Part shown: positions 41,002 through 42,403 of the stretch, one piece after another
Layout: each line of letters begins with the position of its first letter
Position numbering within the stretch: the stretch's first letter is position 1
Source: Clostridiaceae bacterium
GTDB lineage: Bacteria; Bacillota; Clostridia; DSM-8532
Assembly (NCBI GenBank): GCA_012519655.1
Contig: JAAYPS010000187.1
Location: forward strand, 1-42,403
Length of the DNA stretch: 42,403 nt
Reading direction: 5' to 3'
Translations under genes and position numbers: made by a program
The notes under the pieces: generated by a model
What the model was told of the DNA's origin: nothing
Databases searched by the model: none
Seen by the model: the letters and a program-made list of their open reading frames with translations, nothing else

Positions 41002-42129
41002 ATGTTCGTTGTTATTAGAGCAAAGCATTTTACTATTGTGTTATCTTTGCTTATTGTTATAATTTTGTTCTTACTATTTATTTCAGAAAATAATGAACAT
41101 GATATTTTTTGGGATGAATCTTTTCCAGTGAACAACGAGCTTACCGAAGAGTTTACGCCATATTTAGAAGACATATTGAATATTCGCAATAAAGCTATGC
41201 TTGACAATGATGTTGAGACATCAAAGGCATTGTATAATGTAAAAGTAAAACTTGGACTTTATGCTTTTGAACATGAAAAAAAGAAAATAACTTACTTGCA
41301 TGACTGGGCGGAAAAACAAGGTGTTGTTTTTCTAGATATTGATACCTTTTTTAAAGTTAGATGGGTGAAGGATGAGGGCAAGAAAATATGTATAAATTTT
41401 TCGGCCATTACAGAGTACACATATGAGTATGAAAACATGCCAGATACTAAAAACAAATTCAGGATTGCTACATATCATGTCCTTGATCTTGTAGAAGAAT
41501 CAGAAAATTGGCTTATAACTAAGGAATGGTACACTGATCCTTTTGCTGATTCTTTAAATGCTGAAAATTTGAAAGTCGATGACAATAGAGCATTTATTCT
41601 AAGTCAAAGCCCTAGGGACTTTACGAATTTGAATGAAAGACGAATAAAAGCAGTTGAATATGCGGACCTTTATTGTGGAGCAAGTGATAATGAAGAGTAC
41701 TATTTCCGTTATAATAAAGATTATAAAAACTATAATTCCATTGGTGGTGATTGTGCAAATTTTGCTTCACAGGCATTGCACGAGGGAGGATTTAAAAAAA
41801 CAGGTGGATGGAATTATCAAAAGGATGGAAATAGAGCTTGGGTTAATGCTCAAGGGTTTAAGGACTACTTGATTTATAGTGGACGTGGATCATTAATTGT
41901 TCATGGAACATACGATAAGGTACTACGACTTTCATATAAGCTATTGCCCGGTGATATAGTAGCTTATGAAAAAAAGGGAAAGGTTGTTCACATATCAATA
42001 GTATCAGGAGCAGATTCAAGAGGGTACTCATTAGTAAACTGCCACAACACTGATAGATTCAAAGTACCGTGGGATCTAGGATGGAGCGATAAGGGTATAA
42101 AGTTTTGGTTGATTAGAGTCAACTATTAG
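41002..42129 (+). CDS. Membrane-anchored protein with a putative amidase (Amidase_6) domain
   Basis: 375 residues from ATG 41002 (AGGGGAT about 6 nt upstream; a TTG seven codons earlier is less likely). One N-terminal membrane helix (about 9-28) leaves the rest outside. A middle region of about 190 residues has no recognised motif. The C-terminal part (about 215-375) matches the putative amidase domain: Cys in GGDCANFASQALHEGG, His in KVVHISIVSG, and a closing NCHNTDRF, the likely Cys/His catalytic site of a CHAP-like fold. A cell-wall role is plausible but not shown. Followed by a perfect bidirectional terminator. Confidence 0.82.
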   Translation: MFVVIRAKHFTIVLSLLIVIILFLLFISENNEHDIFWDESFPVNNELTEEFTPYLEDILNIRNKAMLDNDVETSKALYNVKVKLGLYAFEHEKKKITYLHDWAEKQGVVFLDIDTFFKVRWVKDEGKKICINFSAITEYTYEYENMPDTKNKFRIATYHVLDLVEESENWLITKEWYTDPFADSLNAENLKVDDNRAFILSQSPRDFTNLNERRIKAVEYADLYCGASDNEEYYFRYNKDYKNYNSIGGDCANFASQALHEGGFKKTGGWNYQKDGNRAWVNAQGFKDYLIYSGRGSLIVHGTYDKVLRLSYKLLPGDIVAYEKKGKVVHISIVSGADSRGYSLVNCHNTDRFKVPWDLGWSDKGIKFWLIRVNY

Positions 42130-42195
42130 AATTATTTTGACCTTTTGATTTATTAAGTTACGACCTAAGCAATAATAAGATTATGGAAAGATTAA

Positions 42196-42232
42196 GCATA
42201 AAAAAGGACTGCATTGCAGTCCTTTTTTATGC
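42196..42232. terminator. Bidirectional terminator between the amidase and HEAT genes
   Basis: A perfect 18-bp palindrome: GCATAAAAAAGGACTGCA and TGCAGTCCTTTTTTATGC around one T. It has a T-run on both strands, so it serves both convergent genes. It overlaps the HEAT gene stop codon. Confidence 0.93.
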
Positions 42233-42403
42233 ATTTTCTTCTAGTTCAACTTTTTCTCTAATGCTAACTAAAGCTTTTTTGCCTGCTTCAACCACCTTGT
42301 CATCCTCTTCTTTTTCTAGCATAAACCTAATAAATTCTGTCGCCTTGCCAGAGCCAATCTCTCCAAGGGTTTGTACAGCTGTAAGGCGAATCTCGGAGTT
42401 GGG
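42227..42403 (-). CDS. HEAT-repeat protein, C-terminal fragment
   Basis: The frame is open on the minus strand from the window edge for 58 codons and then stops at 42229-42227. The sequence contains a HEAT/PBS-lyase type repeat, RLTAVQTLGEIGSGKATEFI, and the start of a second helix pair (DDKVVEAGKKALVSI). The start and most of the protein lie beyond the window, so length and partners are unknown. HEAT repeats are protein-binding scaffolds. Confidence 0.8.
   Translation of the reverse strand, partial: PNSEIRLTAVQTLGEIGSGKATEFIRFMLEKEEDDKVVEAGKKALVSIREKVELEENA

Overview
This window is low-GC DNA from an anaerobic, spore-forming member of the Clostridia. The evidence is the gene repertoire: SpmA/SpmB, a SleB-type LysM hydrolase, rubrerythrins and rubredoxins, a class I fumarase subunit, AT-rich spacers, and tandem-glycine and c-di-AMP riboswitches. 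A cluster III-like (Acetivibrio/Ruminiclostridium-type) placement is a guess from gene style; no rRNA is present to confirm it. Almost everything is ordinary chromosome. I see no rRNA, tRNA, CRISPR array, prophage or transposase gene.

Layout. 1-3905: smc (5' end outside the window) and ftsY. 4179-5669: an IMP dehydrogenase of the Tritrichomonas foetus type behind a good sigma-A promoter. 6131-7910: a TepA/ClpP-like protease, a YlzJ-like protein and two half-size TauE/SafE membrane proteins. 7993-9912: promoter, tandem glycine riboswitch with a folding expression platform, then serA. 10162-12102: rimO and pgsA. 12256-19331: a FapR-type lipid cluster (fapR, fabH, fabD, fabG, acpP, terminator, fabF) followed by rnc and an Elp3-like radical SAM gene. 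19273-22331, minus strand: an unknown membrane protein, a type II pantothenate kinase and an ECF substrate-binding protein, probably for pantothenate. 22806-24676: fumarase alpha subunit and rsmI. 24742-24984, minus strand: AbrB-like regulator. 25288-28688: spmAB with a sigma-E-like promoter, then an OmpR/HK two-component pair. 28748-32530: an Mbeg1-like hydrolase, a LysM/SleB hydrolase (minus strand) under a c-di-AMP riboswitch, and a membrane-anchored HtrA protease. 33004-37467: a large PurL whose glutaminase nucleophile is gone, and a DUF3298 protein. 37577-40838: a small ferritin-like protein, a VanW-like lipoprotein (minus strand), and two overlapping non-haem iron genes (Rd-helical-Rd and Fd-Rd-rubrerythrin-Rd). 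41002-42403: an amidase-domain protein and the C-terminus of a HEAT-repeat protein (minus strand).

How the genes work together. Lipid synthesis (fab genes, pgsA), CoA supply (ECF protein, CoaW) and RNA or ribosome maturation (rnc, rimO, rsmI) make up much of the core. Sporulation and envelope functions (spmAB, SleB-like, HtrA, VanW-like, amidase) and peroxide or oxygen defence (rubrerythrin set) form the second half.

Most notable for a second look: (1) a family of about 115-130 bp palindromic intergenic repeats, three apparently complete copies plus several ends; (2) PurL with Cys replaced by Gly at the glutaminase nucleophile; (3) a four-domain ferredoxin-rubrerythrin fusion carrying a near-perfect internal Shine-Dalgarno and ATG, suggesting two proteins from one frame; (4) a protist-type IMPDH; (5) a glycine riboswitch controlling serA; (6) a 15-bp hairpin directly in front of the RNase III gene.
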